Source: Terriglobales bacterium (GTDB taxonomy: Bacteria > Acidobacteriota > Terriglobia > Terriglobales > Acidobacteriaceae). Taken from it: a stretch of 64,000 nucleotides of DNA. Of this stretch, positions 16,200-24,933 are shown piece after piece. Position 1 is the stretch's first letter. Each line of letters opens with the position of its first letter. The stretch spans positions 1 through 64,000 of the forward strand of contig DASRFG010000002.1 in the NCBI GenBank assembly GCA_035651655.1, given 5' to 3'. The notes beneath the pieces are model-generated. The model was given only the letters and a program-made list of their open reading frames with translations, searched no databases and was not told the DNA's origin. Position numbers and translations under genes: made by a program.

Positions 16200-17569
16200 C
16201 AGTCTCCGGTGCGACCCATGGCATGAGGCTGCGCTTCAAGAGTTTCAACTCTGACTTTTGCGACGCGGTGAGCTTCCATCTCTGCGACGGTATAACGACG
16301 ACCTTCGAAAACAAAGGAATCGCCTATGGCAGGAATTTTTTGCAGACGCTCGAGCACGAATCCGGCAAGCGTCTCAAATCCGCCATCGCGCGGGAGCGGC
16401 AACTGATATTGGCTCTCGAGGTCGCGGATATTAGCTGAGCCTTCCAACACCATGGTGGCGCCGAGGCTCAGCTGAGTGGGAGGAGCGACGTCGAACTCGT
16501 CTTCGATCTCACCCACCAACTGCTCGAGAACATCTTCTACGGTGATCACGCCGACGGTCGAGCCGAATTCATCCACTACAACAGCCATGTGCCGTTTGCG
16601 CTGTTTAAATTCCAACAGCAGGTCTGAGAGCGGCTTGGTCTCGGGAATGACGAGAACATCGCGCATGATCTGGCTGATGGGCATCTTGGCCATGCGTGCG
16701 GCCACTGGCTGCACCGGGGAGAGTGAAAGCCGCAACCGCATCCAGCGCATCAGGTCCTTGGCATAGAGGATGCCGACGATGTGCTCAGGGCCGCGTTGCG
16801 GATCGTAAACCGGAACGCGCGAGTGTTGTTCCTCAACCAGGCGAGCGAGGGCCTCGTCCAAGGTGAGATCGGCAGGAAAAGAAAAGATGCTGGGCCGGGG
16901 CACCATGACCTCGCGGACTGTGATGTCGGCTAAATCGAGGGCGCGAGAAATGACTTGCACCTCGAACTCTGGGATCAACCCAAAGCGGCGGCTGGCGGCA
17001 GCGATGAGCTTAATTTCTTCCGGAGAGTGGGCCGCGCCGCTGCGAATCTGGCGCGAGCCGAACATGCGCAACACGGCATTGGCCGAAAGATTGGTGACGT
17101 ACAGAAAGGGCCGAGAGATGGTCAGGAAGACGTCCATGGGCCCTGCCACCGCCAGGGCGACTCGTTCGGCGCGCTGAAGGGCGACTGACTTGGGCACGAT
17201 CTCGCCCAAAATGACCAACATATAGGTGATCAGGGCGAACGAGAGTACAACCGCAAGACCGTGGGCATAAATCGCTGCATGGGGAATCCGGGAGATTGGC
17301 GCCTGGATCATTTCTGCAACGATAGGTTCGCCAATCCAGCCCAAACAGAGACTCGCTATGGTAACGCCAAACTGAACACCGGCAAGGACATCGGGCAATT
17401 TCTGGTGTAACCTGAGGACGATGCGGGCGCCAATTCGGCGGCTGTTAATGAGTTGCTGAAGGCGAGTGTCGCGCACGCTGACCAGGGCGAACTCGGCGGC
17501 GACAAAGAAGGCGTTCGCTGCCACCAGGAGCACCACCAGCAGCACCCGCAGCAGCACAAAAGTGACCAT
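16199..17569 (-). CDS. Membrane CBS-domain protein, CorC/HlyC (DUF21) family
   Basis: 456 residues. A DUF21/CNNM membrane domain (about 1-190, three to four helices, with AAEFALVSVRDTRLQQL and ILGEIVPKSVALQ) is followed by a CBS pair (about 215-345, MVPRPSIFSFPADLTLDEAL and FGSTVGVITVEDVLEQLVG) and a CorC_HlyC domain at the C-terminus. Related proteins have been linked to magnesium or cobalt export, but the 'hemolysin' name is historical. It leads an operon with the two dipeptide-type permeases by a one-base overlap, an uncommon pairing. A second family member lies at 40211-41488. Confidence 0.9.
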   Translation of the reverse strand: MVTFVLLRVLLVVLLVAANAFFVAAEFALVSVRDTRLQQLINSRRIGARIVLRLHQKLPDVLAGVQFGVTIASLCLGWIGEPIVAEMIQAPISRIPHAAIYAHGLAVVLSFALITYMLVILGEIVPKSVALQRAERVALAVAGPMDVFLTISRPFLYVTNLSANAVLRMFGSRQIRSGAAHSPEEIKLIAAASRRFGLIPEFEVQVISRALDLADITVREVMVPRPSIFSFPADLTLDEALARLVEEQHSRVPVYDPQRGPEHIVGILYAKDLMRWMRLRLSLSPVQPVAARMAKMPISQIMRDVLVIPETKPLSDLLLEFKQRKRHMAVVVDEFGSTVGVITVEDVLEQLVGEIEDEFDVAPPTQLSLGATMVLEGSANIRDLESQYQLPLPRDGGFETLAGFVLERLQKIPAIGDSFVFEGRRYTVAEMEAHRVAKVRVETLEAQPHAMGRTGD

Positions 17570-17865
17570 CGAAAGTGAATTCTAGCATCGCAAGGGCAGA
17601 TTTGAGCCTCCTGCTTCGTTCCTTATAAGGGTGTGAAAACAGGGCTGGGTGAAGGGTGTGGAATCCTGCTTCCCTTTTCTCGCCTGCGGGGTCTAAAGCA
17701 ACGACAGGTGACCGTGGTTGCCGAGCGCCATCGGCTCATTGCAGGTACTGGAGTCTCCCGGCTTAGCTCGCACTTTTTGTGAAATTTTGGCACCGAGGAA
17801 CAAATTGCCCATCAATCGCGTAAAAACAAACGGGGAGCATACGGCCGATCTCTCAGGAGGCGAAT

Positions 17866-19083
17866 GTGGCGAACGGCAACGGTAATGGCAAACGCAAACA
17901 GCGCAGACGATACCTGTACATCGGCGGTTCGCTCCTGGCAATCGTGGCGATTGTTCTGGCGGTCACGGCAGCGACTCGCGGTGGAACCAAGATTGACCCG
18001 ACGAAGCTCGCGAAGGTGGAAAAAGGCGATCTCGCCAAAAGCGTAGTTGCTACGGGCAAGGTCCAGCCCATCACCAAGGTCGAGGTGAAATCGAAGGCCA
18101 GCGGCATCGTCAAGAAACTTTACGTGGATGCCGGCGACCGAGTGAAGGCTGGGCAACTGCTTTGCGAGTTGGACAAGGAAGAAATCGCGGCCCAAGTGAA
18201 TTCCGCACGCGCGCAACTGACGGCCAGTGAGGCGAATTCACGCGCCGCCGAGGCCGATTACGAACGCGCCAAGGTAGACGCTAACGGTCCAGACGTTCCC
18301 ACGCTGCAACGAGCCTACGAACGGGCACAAGGGATGGCTAAAGAGGGTGTGGTCTCGCAATCGGCCCTGGATGATGCGCAGCGCGCCTACGAAATGGCAG
18401 TGAATAAACGCGACGTGGCCCGCGCTCAACTCACGGTGAGTAAAGCCAAACTGATGCAGGCCAGCGCGCAAGTCCAGCAACAGAAAGCCAACCTGGAGCA
18501 ACTGGCACAGCAGTACCGGTACGCGACCATTGTGTCGCCGATCGATGGCGTGGTGCTCTCACGCGATGTGGAAATCGGCGACGCGGTGAGTTCCATCCTG
18601 GTGCTCGGATCTTCCTCCACATTAGTTATGACGCTGGGCGACACCAGCCAAGTCTACGTGAAAGGGAAAGTGGACGAGAGCGATATCGGGAAAGTCTATT
18701 TGGGTCAGCCCGCGCGCATCAAGGTTGAGTCATTCAAAGACAAGAACTTCACCGGCAAGGTGACGAAGATCCAGCCCATGGGGGTGGAGAAAGACAACGT
18801 CACCACGTTTGAAGTACGGGTCTCGATCAACAATCCCGGCGGTGAGCTCAAGGCAAATATGACGGCCAATGCGGAGATCATCCTGGAAGAACACAAGAAC
18901 GTCCTGCAGATCCCGGAAGGGGCGCTGATCTACGACAAAGACAAGAAAGCGTCGGTGGAAGTACCGGACCTCCACGGAAAAGATGGCAAACGCAAAGTTG
19001 CGGTGAATATTGGGATTTCGAACGGCGCAAAAACCGAATTACTGAGCGGATTGAAGGAAGGCGACGAGGTTGTGCTGCAGTAG
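17866..19083 (+). CDS. Periplasmic adaptor protein of a MacA/HlyD-type efflux system
   Basis: 405 residues from a GTG at 17866, placed by the Shine-Dalgarno CAGGAGG five bases upstream; an ATG two bases earlier is out of frame. A positively charged N-terminus precedes one membrane anchor (YLYIGGSLLAIVAIVLAVTA). A biotinyl-lipoyl half (VKSKASGIVKKLYVDAGDRV), a coiled-coil hairpin (about 110-220), the second lipoyl half (TIVSPIDGVVLSRDVEIGD) and beta-barrel domains follow. Such adaptors join inner-membrane permeases to an outer-membrane channel. It heads the permease gene set at 19178-22760. The 296 bp before it holds no gene and no clear promoter. Confidence 0.93.
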   Translation: MANGNGNGKRKQRRRYLYIGGSLLAIVAIVLAVTAATRGGTKIDPTKLAKVEKGDLAKSVVATGKVQPITKVEVKSKASGIVKKLYVDAGDRVKAGQLLCELDKEEIAAQVNSARAQLTASEANSRAAEADYERAKVDANGPDVPTLQRAYERAQGMAKEGVVSQSALDDAQRAYEMAVNKRDVARAQLTVSKAKLMQASAQVQQQKANLEQLAQQYRYATIVSPIDGVVLSRDVEIGDAVSSILVLGSSSTLVMTLGDTSQVYVKGKVDESDIGKVYLGQPARIKVESFKDKNFTGKVTKIQPMGVEKDNVTTFEVRVSINNPGGELKANMTANAEIILEEHKNVLQIPEGALIYDKDKKASVEVPDLHGKDGKRKVAVNIGISNGAKTELLSGLKEGDEVVLQ

Positions 19084-19177
19084 AGGAGCCATCTATTGCA
19101 GCCGGGAGATGGCGCCGGTGAACTTGTAAAGTGCGCACAAGCGCCGGCGCTCTCTCTAGCAAATCGAGAGTCCGACC

Positions 19178-20440
19178 ATGAACCTCCTCGACATCTTGCG
19201 ACAGACCTTCGCCACCTTCAGGGCCCACAAGATGCGCACATTCCTCACCATGTTTGGAATTGTGTGGGGAATCTCTTCCGTGATCATCCTGGTAGGTCTG
19301 GGCAAGGGTTTCAGCATAGATCAACACAAGCGCATGGAAAGTCTGGGCAAAGACCTGGTGATCATCTGGGGAGGACGGACCAGCGCGCAGGCGGGCGGAC
19401 TGGCTGCCGGCCGCGAAATACCTCTTAACTTGAAAGACGCTCTTTTAATTAAGCAACAATGCTACCTGGTGAAGGCAGTAAGCCCCGAACTGCGACGCGA
19501 GGTACCAGAGATAAGCGCTTTCAACTCGGCAAACCGGCCGTTAGTCGGTATGTGGCCGGAGTATCAGGAATTTCGTTCTCTCCGAGTAGAAGAGGGGCGG
19601 CTGATAACGCAAGAAGATGAAGACCAGGCGAACCGCGTGGTGGTGCTCGGATATGCGGCCCGGCAACAGCTCTTCAGCGGACAGCCAGCGATCGGTGCCA
19701 AAATCACCATCAACGGCCTGCCCTACACCGTGGTAGGAGTGCTGGAGAAGAAGAAGCAGAACTCCAACTACGGCGGACCGGACAATGACAACCTCTACGC
19801 ACCGTTTTCCGCCATTGAGAAAGACATGCCGCCCAAAGAAAACGACTCGCGGAAGGCTGTGGAACGCGGGTGGCTGAACGACATCGTTTTGGAAGTGAAA
19901 GATCCTGCGGACCACGAAGCGGCGGTGGCGCAGGTGCGCCGTACTTTAGGGCGAGTACACCACTTCCTTCCCGATGACAAAGATGCGCTGTTCATCTGGG
20001 ACACGATGGATGGCGCAAAAATGGTGCAACGAATTTTTGACGTGATCACGATTTTTTTTGCCACGGTCGCAATCATGACCTTGTGTCTGGGCGGCATTGG
20101 AGTGATGAACATCATGTTGGTATCGGTGAGCGAGCGCACGCGCGAGATCGGAGTGTGCAAGGCGATTGGAGCGACGCGGCGCGACATCCTGCGGCAGTTC
20201 TTCGCTGAGTCGGCGATGTTGACTGCGTTTGCCGGCGCCGTGGGACTGAGCGTGGGCGTGGGACTCTGCGTTGCGATGCAGCAGATTCCAATGCCGGATT
20301 TTGTGCCGCACCCGATTATTTCGCCGGTGGCTCTGGTCGCGTCAGTGCTGACGCTCTCGCTGGTGACGGTGACGGCGGGACTGTACCCGGCGCAACGTGC
20401 CGCGGAGATGGATCCTGTGGAATCCCTGAGATATGAGTAA
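19178..20440 (+). CDS. MacB/FtsX-type ABC transporter permease (no ATPase domain), copy 1
   Basis: 420 residues. An N-terminal helix (MRTFLTMFGIVWGISSVIIL) precedes a MacB periplasmic core (about 45-270). The FtsX domain (about 290-420) holds three helices with GGIGVMNIMLVSVSERTREI and the C-terminal AAEMDPVESLRYE typical of MacB permeases. E. coli MacB has an N-terminal ATPase fused to this part; here that domain is absent. Members of this family move substrates by mechanotransmission and need an ATPase partner, which is not in the window. It overlaps no gene but ends 22 bp before the DUF4097 start. Confidence 0.92.
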   Translation: MNLLDILRQTFATFRAHKMRTFLTMFGIVWGISSVIILVGLGKGFSIDQHKRMESLGKDLVIIWGGRTSAQAGGLAAGREIPLNLKDALLIKQQCYLVKAVSPELRREVPEISAFNSANRPLVGMWPEYQEFRSLRVEEGRLITQEDEDQANRVVVLGYAARQQLFSGQPAIGAKITINGLPYTVVGVLEKKKQNSNYGGPDNDNLYAPFSAIEKDMPPKENDSRKAVERGWLNDIVLEVKDPADHEAAVAQVRRTLGRVHHFLPDDKDALFIWDTMDGAKMVQRIFDVITIFFATVAIMTLCLGGIGVMNIMLVSVSERTREIGVCKAIGATRRDILRQFFAESAMLTAFAGAVGLSVGVGLCVAMQQIPMPDFVPHPIISPVALVASVLTLSLVTVTAGLYPAQRAAEMDPVESLRYE

Positions 20441-20462
20441 ACGAATTTTGAAGGAGCTGAGT

Positions 20463-21446
20463 ATGAGGAAGCAAACACTGGCGTCGGCAGTATCGCTCAC
20501 GGCACTGGGGCTGTTGATGGTGTTCGCGGGTGTGCCCGAGGCACAGGCACTGGCGGTAGGAAGTTTTGAACGGACTCTTCAGGTGAGTGGGCCGGTAGAG
20601 ATGGAAGTGACAACTGGCTCAGGCGACATTGAAGTGCACACTGGACCGGCAAATTCGGTGCAGATCAGCGGACGCATTAAGAGCAATAACTGGTTCAGCA
20701 ATCAGGAAGAGAAAATTCGCAAGATCGAGGCCCATCCTCCGATCGAGCAAAGCGGGAATACGATTCGCATCGGACACTTGTCCGATCCGGAACTGCGGCA
20801 TGGGATCTCCATCAGCTATCGGGTGACTGTGCCGGTAGCCACTCGACTGACTTCGCACACCGGCTCCGGCGATCTGCGGCTTGAGGGGATCCACGGCCCC
20901 GCGGACCTGCATTCGGGTTCGGGCAACGTTACCGCAAGGAACATCGGGTCCGAAGTACAGGCCAACACCGGCTCCGGCGATGTGCAATTGGAAAATGTTA
21001 AGGGCGGTGTTCACGCCGAAGCAGGAAGCGGAGACGTAAAGGCGAGCGGTATCGGCGGAGCTTTCGACGGGCGTTCGGGCAGCGGCAACATTCGGCTGGA
21101 GCAGACCGCGCCCGGCGACGTGCACGTTGAAACCGGCTCCGGAAACGTGGAACTCCGGGGCGTGCACGGCTCATTGAATGCCCGGACCGGCAGCGGCGAC
21201 ATGGAGGTTGACGGTGTTCCAACGGGCGAATGGCGGCTGCACGCAGGATCCGGAAACATCACGGTGCGCGTTCCCTCCGAGGCTGCTTTCGACGTAGATG
21301 CGGAAAGTAACTCGGGAACGATCTCACTCAATCATCCGGTTACGGTGCAAGGGAGGATTGAGCGCCGGCAAGTACACGGGAAAGTGCGGGGCGGAGGAAG
21401 CCTGTTGGAGGCGCGGACGGGATCAGGGGACATCGAGATCAATTAG
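20463..21446 (+). CDS. Exported DUF4097-type repeat protein
   Basis: 327 residues from the ATG at 20463, which has AAGGAG seven bases upstream; the frame reaches an ATG at 20433 inside the preceding gene. A signal peptide (about 1-33, MRKQTLASAVSLTALGLLM, cleavage after EAQALA) is followed by a ladder of about ten units spaced 16-22 residues. Each unit has a (T/A/S)GSG(D/N) turn followed by a short alternating beta strand, such as TGSGDVQLENVKG. This is the DUF4097 right-handed beta-solenoid pattern. Its function is unknown. It lies between two MacB-type permease genes in one apparent operon, so a role at the transporter or envelope is inferred. Confidence 0.88.
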   Translation: MRKQTLASAVSLTALGLLMVFAGVPEAQALAVGSFERTLQVSGPVEMEVTTGSGDIEVHTGPANSVQISGRIKSNNWFSNQEEKIRKIEAHPPIEQSGNTIRIGHLSDPELRHGISISYRVTVPVATRLTSHTGSGDLRLEGIHGPADLHSGSGNVTARNIGSEVQANTGSGDVQLENVKGGVHAEAGSGDVKASGIGGAFDGRSGSGNIRLEQTAPGDVHVETGSGNVELRGVHGSLNARTGSGDMEVDGVPTGEWRLHAGSGNITVRVPSEAAFDVDAESNSGTISLNHPVTVQGRIERRQVHGKVRGGGSLLEARTGSGDIEIN

Positions 21447-21503
21447 ATTGGGCGAGGAAAGCCGGCAAGATGCCGGCGCGACGACTGGGGCACAAGGAGT
21501 CTA

Positions 21504-22760
21504 ATGTCGCTGAAGGAACTCATTCTGCAAGGCTGGCAGGCGTTGGGGCGCAACCGCATGCGCTCCGTGCTGACTATGCTGGGCATTGTCTGGGGGCTGG
21601 TGTCGGTGGTGCTGCTGCTGGCATACGGACAAGGCCTGGGCGGTGGCGTTTACCAAGCGTTCGCGTCAATGGGCAATGACGTAATCGTGCTATGGCCGGG
21701 ACAGACGAGCATGCAGGCGGGAGGGCAGCGAGCCGGCAAAAAAGTGAACTACGAATATGCCGACGTGGAAGCCATCCGGGCAGAAGTTCCGCTGGTGAGA
21801 GCGGTAAGTGCGGAGTCGGTGGACCAATTGGGATTCAAAATAGGGACACGAGTCGTGTCGCTGACGACGCGAGGAGTTGAATTGCCGTATGGGCAGATGC
21901 GCCGTTTGGACATCGCGGTGGGACGTTACTTCGAGGCCGGTGACTTTAGCGATCATCGCCGCGTAGTGATTCTCGGCGACGAAGCGGCGAAAAAAGTTTT
22001 TCAAGGTGCTCCCGCGGTGGGGCAGACGGTCCAGATACGGGGAGAATCGTTCGATGTGATCGGGGTGCTCAAGCCAAAGATTCAGGATTCCATGTATGAA
22101 GGCCCGGACAACCAAGGCGCGTTTATGCCGTTTGACGAATACCGTGAGCTTAAGAATGAGCGCGACCCAGGGATCATTGTCTTTCAGCCGCTTGATCCCT
22201 CTCTAGATGGAAAAACCCTGGCGGCAGTCCGGCAAGTGATTGCCCGCCGCCACCACTTCGATGCCAAGGATGAAAAGGCAACCCCGGAGTGGAACACCAT
22301 CGAGAGCAAACAAATGATGGCGGCTTTCAGTATTGGACTGCAGGTTGTACTCGGGCTGATCGGCGCGCTCACGCTCGGTGTAGGCGGCGTGGGAGTCATG
22401 AATATCATGCTGGTTTCGGTAACCGAACGGACACGCGAGATCGGCTTGCGCAAAGCCCTAGGCGCGCGGCCGCGTCACATCCTTGGACAGTTCCTGCTGG
22501 AAGCACTGGTGCTGACGTTTATGGGTGGAGTGTTCGGAGTACTCCTGTCGCTGCTGCTTACGGTCGCAATACCACCGCTGCCGCTCTACAGCGAACTCTA
22601 CAAAACGGCACACCACGAGGGCGACATTTTCCTGCACATGTCGGGAAGCGTGGCCGCGGTCTCGTTCATTGTGCTGTCAATTGTGGGAATAACATCGGGG
22701 TTTTGGCCGGCGCTGAAGGCGGCGAGATTGAACCCAGTGGAAGCGCTGCGCTACGAATGA
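21504..22760 (+). CDS. MacB/FtsX-type ABC transporter permease (no ATPase domain), copy 2
   Basis: 418 residues with the same layout as copy 1: N-terminal helix (MRSVLTMLGIVWGLVSVVLL), periplasmic core and a C-terminal FtsX domain with GGVGVMNIMLVSVTERTREI and LNPVEALRYE. The ATPase module of MacB is absent here too. The start has ACAAGGAGTCTA directly before the ATG. The two copies are clearly homologous but diverged in the periplasmic core, so they could form a heterodimer. A GCCGGC/GCCGGC hairpin (21461-21477) lies in the short gap upstream. Confidence 0.92.
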   Translation: MSLKELILQGWQALGRNRMRSVLTMLGIVWGLVSVVLLLAYGQGLGGGVYQAFASMGNDVIVLWPGQTSMQAGGQRAGKKVNYEYADVEAIRAEVPLVRAVSAESVDQLGFKIGTRVVSLTTRGVELPYGQMRRLDIAVGRYFEAGDFSDHRRVVILGDEAAKKVFQGAPAVGQTVQIRGESFDVIGVLKPKIQDSMYEGPDNQGAFMPFDEYRELKNERDPGIIVFQPLDPSLDGKTLAAVRQVIARRHHFDAKDEKATPEWNTIESKQMMAAFSIGLQVVLGLIGALTLGVGGVGVMNIMLVSVTERTREIGLRKALGARPRHILGQFLLEALVLTFMGGVFGVLLSLLLTVAIPPLPLYSELYKTAHHEGDIFLHMSGSVAAVSFIVLSIVGITSGFWPALKAARLNPVEALRYE

Positions 22761-22805
22761 ATCCTTTCCTTTTTTTCTTCTGAGGGTCGCCGCCGGGGCT
22801 GTAAA

Positions 22806-23786
22806 GTGGAGTGCATGCCTGATTGGTCCGCCCTCATTGAACAGCATGGATACTTGCTGATCGGCGCGGTGGCATTCTTAGAAGCCATTGGATTGCCCAT
22901 ACCTGCGTCGCTGGCATTGGTGGCGGCGGGGGCGGCGAGCGCCATGGGGGTGTTGCGACCCGGTGTGGTTATGGTGGTTGCAGTTCTAGCAATTGTTATT
23001 GGCGATACCCTGCTTTATTTGCTGGGCCGACGCACAGGGTGGTGGTTTTTGAACATCTTGTGCCGGGTTTCCATCAATCCCGAGAGCTGCGTTTTGCGCT
23101 CCGCGGAATCGTTCTACAAACGCGGAAAAGCGACCCTGGTAATCGCGAAGTTTATTCCGGGGATTAATACCATGGCTCCGCCGCTGGCCGGCAGCATGAA
23201 GATGGGTCCCCACCAATTTCTGTTGCTGGACCTGGCTGGAGCCTTTCTCTACGTGACGGTCTGCGGGGGCCTGGGGTTCATGTTTAGCGGATTTCTGGAG
23301 CTCCTTACGCGGAGTTTTCATACGGTTGGGAGAGGCGTCGAGTGGCTGCTCGTGGTGGGAGTAATCGGGTACGTTGGCTATTACGCGGTCCTCTTCTGGA
23401 AACACCGGGTATACCGGGTCGTGCCCCGAATCCAGGCGCAGGAGCTGGCGGAGAAGCTGGCGAGCGAGGCGGGGGAAAAGGTTATGGTGGTAGATGTGCG
23501 CAGTCAGGGTTACTACGACCACAATGCCTCTCGAATTCGCGGTTCGGTCAGGCTGGAGCCGAGCCAGTTGCGAAAGGCGATTCATGAACTGCCGAAAGAC
23601 AAGGAGATTTACGTTTACTGCACTTGAGTGCGGGAAGCGACCAGCGCCCGGGTGGCGCATAACTTGATCGAGCACGGATTCAGTGCCTATGTGATCGTGG
23701 GCGGACTCCGCGCCTGGAGCAAGGCGGGGTATCCGCTGGAGCCGGTACCGCCGGAAGACGTGGTTCTGCTGCCTACATTCAGTTAA
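22806..23786 (+). CDS. DedA-rhodanese fusion with an in-frame TGA (candidate selenoprotein)
   Basis: Without recoding the frame stops at TGA 23625-23627 after 273 residues; read through, it gives 326 residues to TAA 23784. Numbering is from the GTG at 22806; an ATG at 22815 is an alternative start. Residues about 1-200 are a DedA (SNARE-associated) membrane domain (FLEAIGLPIPASLALVAAG, then AKFIPGINTMAPPLAGSMKM). Residues about 215-320 are a rhodanese domain (VMVVDVRSQGYYDHNASRI). The strand IYVYC ends in the presumed catalytic Cys272, and the loop runs Cys-Thr-[TGA]-Val-Arg-Glu-Ala-Thr-Ser. Related fusions, as I recall them, have a CxC at this point, so the TGA replaces the second Cys. The downstream 52 codons finish the domain (GFSAYVIVGGLRAWSKAGYP). 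Either selenocysteine at 274 or a recent nonsense mutation explains this. Confidence 0.75.
23644..23658 (+). promoter_or_regulatory. Candidate bacterial SECIS hairpin
   Basis: GCGCC (23644-23648) and GGCGC (23654-23658) form a perfect 5-bp stem with the loop CGGGT, 21 nt after the TGA at 23625-23627. Bacterial SECIS elements lie inside the coding region just after the UGA and carry a G at the start of a small apical loop, which is met here by the second loop base. The hairpin is within coding sequence, so high GC alone could also produce it. Confidence 0.45.
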
Positions 23787-23864
23787 CCCTTCGTTCCTTG
23801 ACTCTCCCGTCATGGGCAAGATAACGTCCGCTTACCACCCAAATTCCATTCCTTAGGGGCGCTT

Positions 23865-24695
23865 GTGGCACAACAACGAATCATTACTCTGACCACAGAT
23901 TTCGGGACCCAAGACCATTATGTGGGAACTATGAAGGGTGTGATCCTGAGCGTGAATCCGGACGCCACGATCGTAGACATCACCCATTCTGTGCAAGCTT
24001 TTGACGTGCTGGATGGAGCTATCACGATCGCCCAAGCGTATCGGTACTTCCCGCCCGACACCGTCCACATGGTCATTGTGGATCCTGGGGTAGGCACCGC
24101 GCGACGCCCAATTGTGGTCACCGCCGAAAAACACATGTTCTTAGCTCCGGACAATGGAGTGCTCTCGATGGTCTATGAGCGGGAGACACGGCTTTCCGTA
24201 AGAAATGTGACCGCAGAACACTATTTTTTACAGCCGGTGAGTACTACATTCCATGGCCGTGATGTCTTCGCGCGCATTGCCGGTTACATGAGCAAGGGAG
24301 TGGAACCCGCCAAATTCGGCGATGAGGTCACGGATTTTGTACGCTTCGCAACGCCCAAGCCCAAAGCAATCAACGACCGAATGGTGCGTGGGGTGGCGCT
24401 AAAAGTGGACAAGTTCGGCAACATCATCACCAACATCACCCCACAAGACGTGCCCGCATTGTTCCGGCCGGAGCCGCCGCCCTTCAAGATCATGATTGGC
24501 ACTCACGAAATAACCAAAATTAAAACCAACTATGCCGAAGGCGCGCCGGGTGAGGTGTTCGGAGTACTGGGTAGCATGGGATACCTGGAAGTTGCTGCCA
24601 ATCGAGGCTCGGCCTCTGAACATTTAGGCGCTGGAAAAGGCAGCGAAGTAGGGGTGATCTTCGAACACGCAGCCAGCAGCAAGAGCGCAGGCTAG
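23865..24695 (+). CDS. S-adenosyl-L-methionine hydroxide adenosyltransferase (DUF62 family)
   Basis: 276 residues from a GTG at 23865, after TTAGGGGC. The family motifs are present: ITLTTDFGTQDHYVGTMKGV near the N-terminus, VDITHSVQAFDVLDGA, HMVIVDPGVGTARRPI and FLAPDNGVLS, and the later FHGRDVFARIAG. Members hydrolyse SAM to adenosine and methionine using an Asp-Arg-His set. The physiological role is unclear. The gene follows the DedA-rhodanese gene by 78 bp on the same strand and is convergent with the small gene at 24706. Confidence 0.92.
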   Translation: MAQQRIITLTTDFGTQDHYVGTMKGVILSVNPDATIVDITHSVQAFDVLDGAITIAQAYRYFPPDTVHMVIVDPGVGTARRPIVVTAEKHMFLAPDNGVLSMVYERETRLSVRNVTAEHYFLQPVSTTFHGRDVFARIAGYMSKGVEPAKFGDEVTDFVRFATPKPKAINDRMVRGVALKVDKFGNIITNITPQDVPALFRPEPPPFKIMIGTHEITKIKTNYAEGAPGEVFGVLGSMGYLEVAANRGSASEHLGAGKGSEVGVIFEHAASSKSAG

Positions 24696-24705
24696 ACGGG
24701 GTGAA

Positions 24706-24933
24706 TCAGGAAATTGGCCCGGTCCGGGGGCGGGCTTGACGCTCCATCCCGTCGGCCCAGCGGAGAAATCGGAGCAGATTGAGCCGCTCGCGCCACATGA
24801 ACAGCCAAAACTCCAGGAACCCTATCTTCTGCATTTTTATCCCGCAGTAGGTCTCGATTCGCCAGCGCAGGTAGGGGCTTCGCCAGGGGGCGAGGTGATG
24901 TCCGCGAGTCGCGTTCCAGAGAAACTTGAGCAT
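24706..24933 (-). CDS. Small Trp/Arg-rich conserved-looking protein of unknown function
   Basis: 75 residues. The ATG at 24933 has GAAGG six bases upstream and a TATACT hexamer 15 bases before that. The sequence begins MLKFLWNATRGHHLAPWRSP and continues with YLRWRIETYCG and FWLFMWRERLNLLRFLRW. Trp and Arg are highly enriched and one amphipathic helix is likely. I recall similar short proteins in acidobacterial genomes, but no function is known. A longer frame on the same strand (to 24991) uses another reading frame and is not supported. The gene converges on the SAM adenosyltransferase gene, 10 bp away. Confidence 0.65.
   Translation of the reverse strand: MLKFLWNATRGHHLAPWRSPYLRWRIETYCGIKMQKIGFLEFWLFMWRERLNLLRFLRWADGMERQARPRTGPIS

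Noticed and set aside
17787-17809. Sigma-54 promoter before the MacA-like gene (TTGGCACC ... TTGC)
   Set aside because: The distance between the GG and GC elements is 16 bases instead of the required 10.
23625-23786. Two separate genes (DedA-rhodanese ending at the TGA, and a short downstream ORF)
   Set aside because: The downstream codons are in the same frame, finish the rhodanese domain and have no ribosome binding site of their own.
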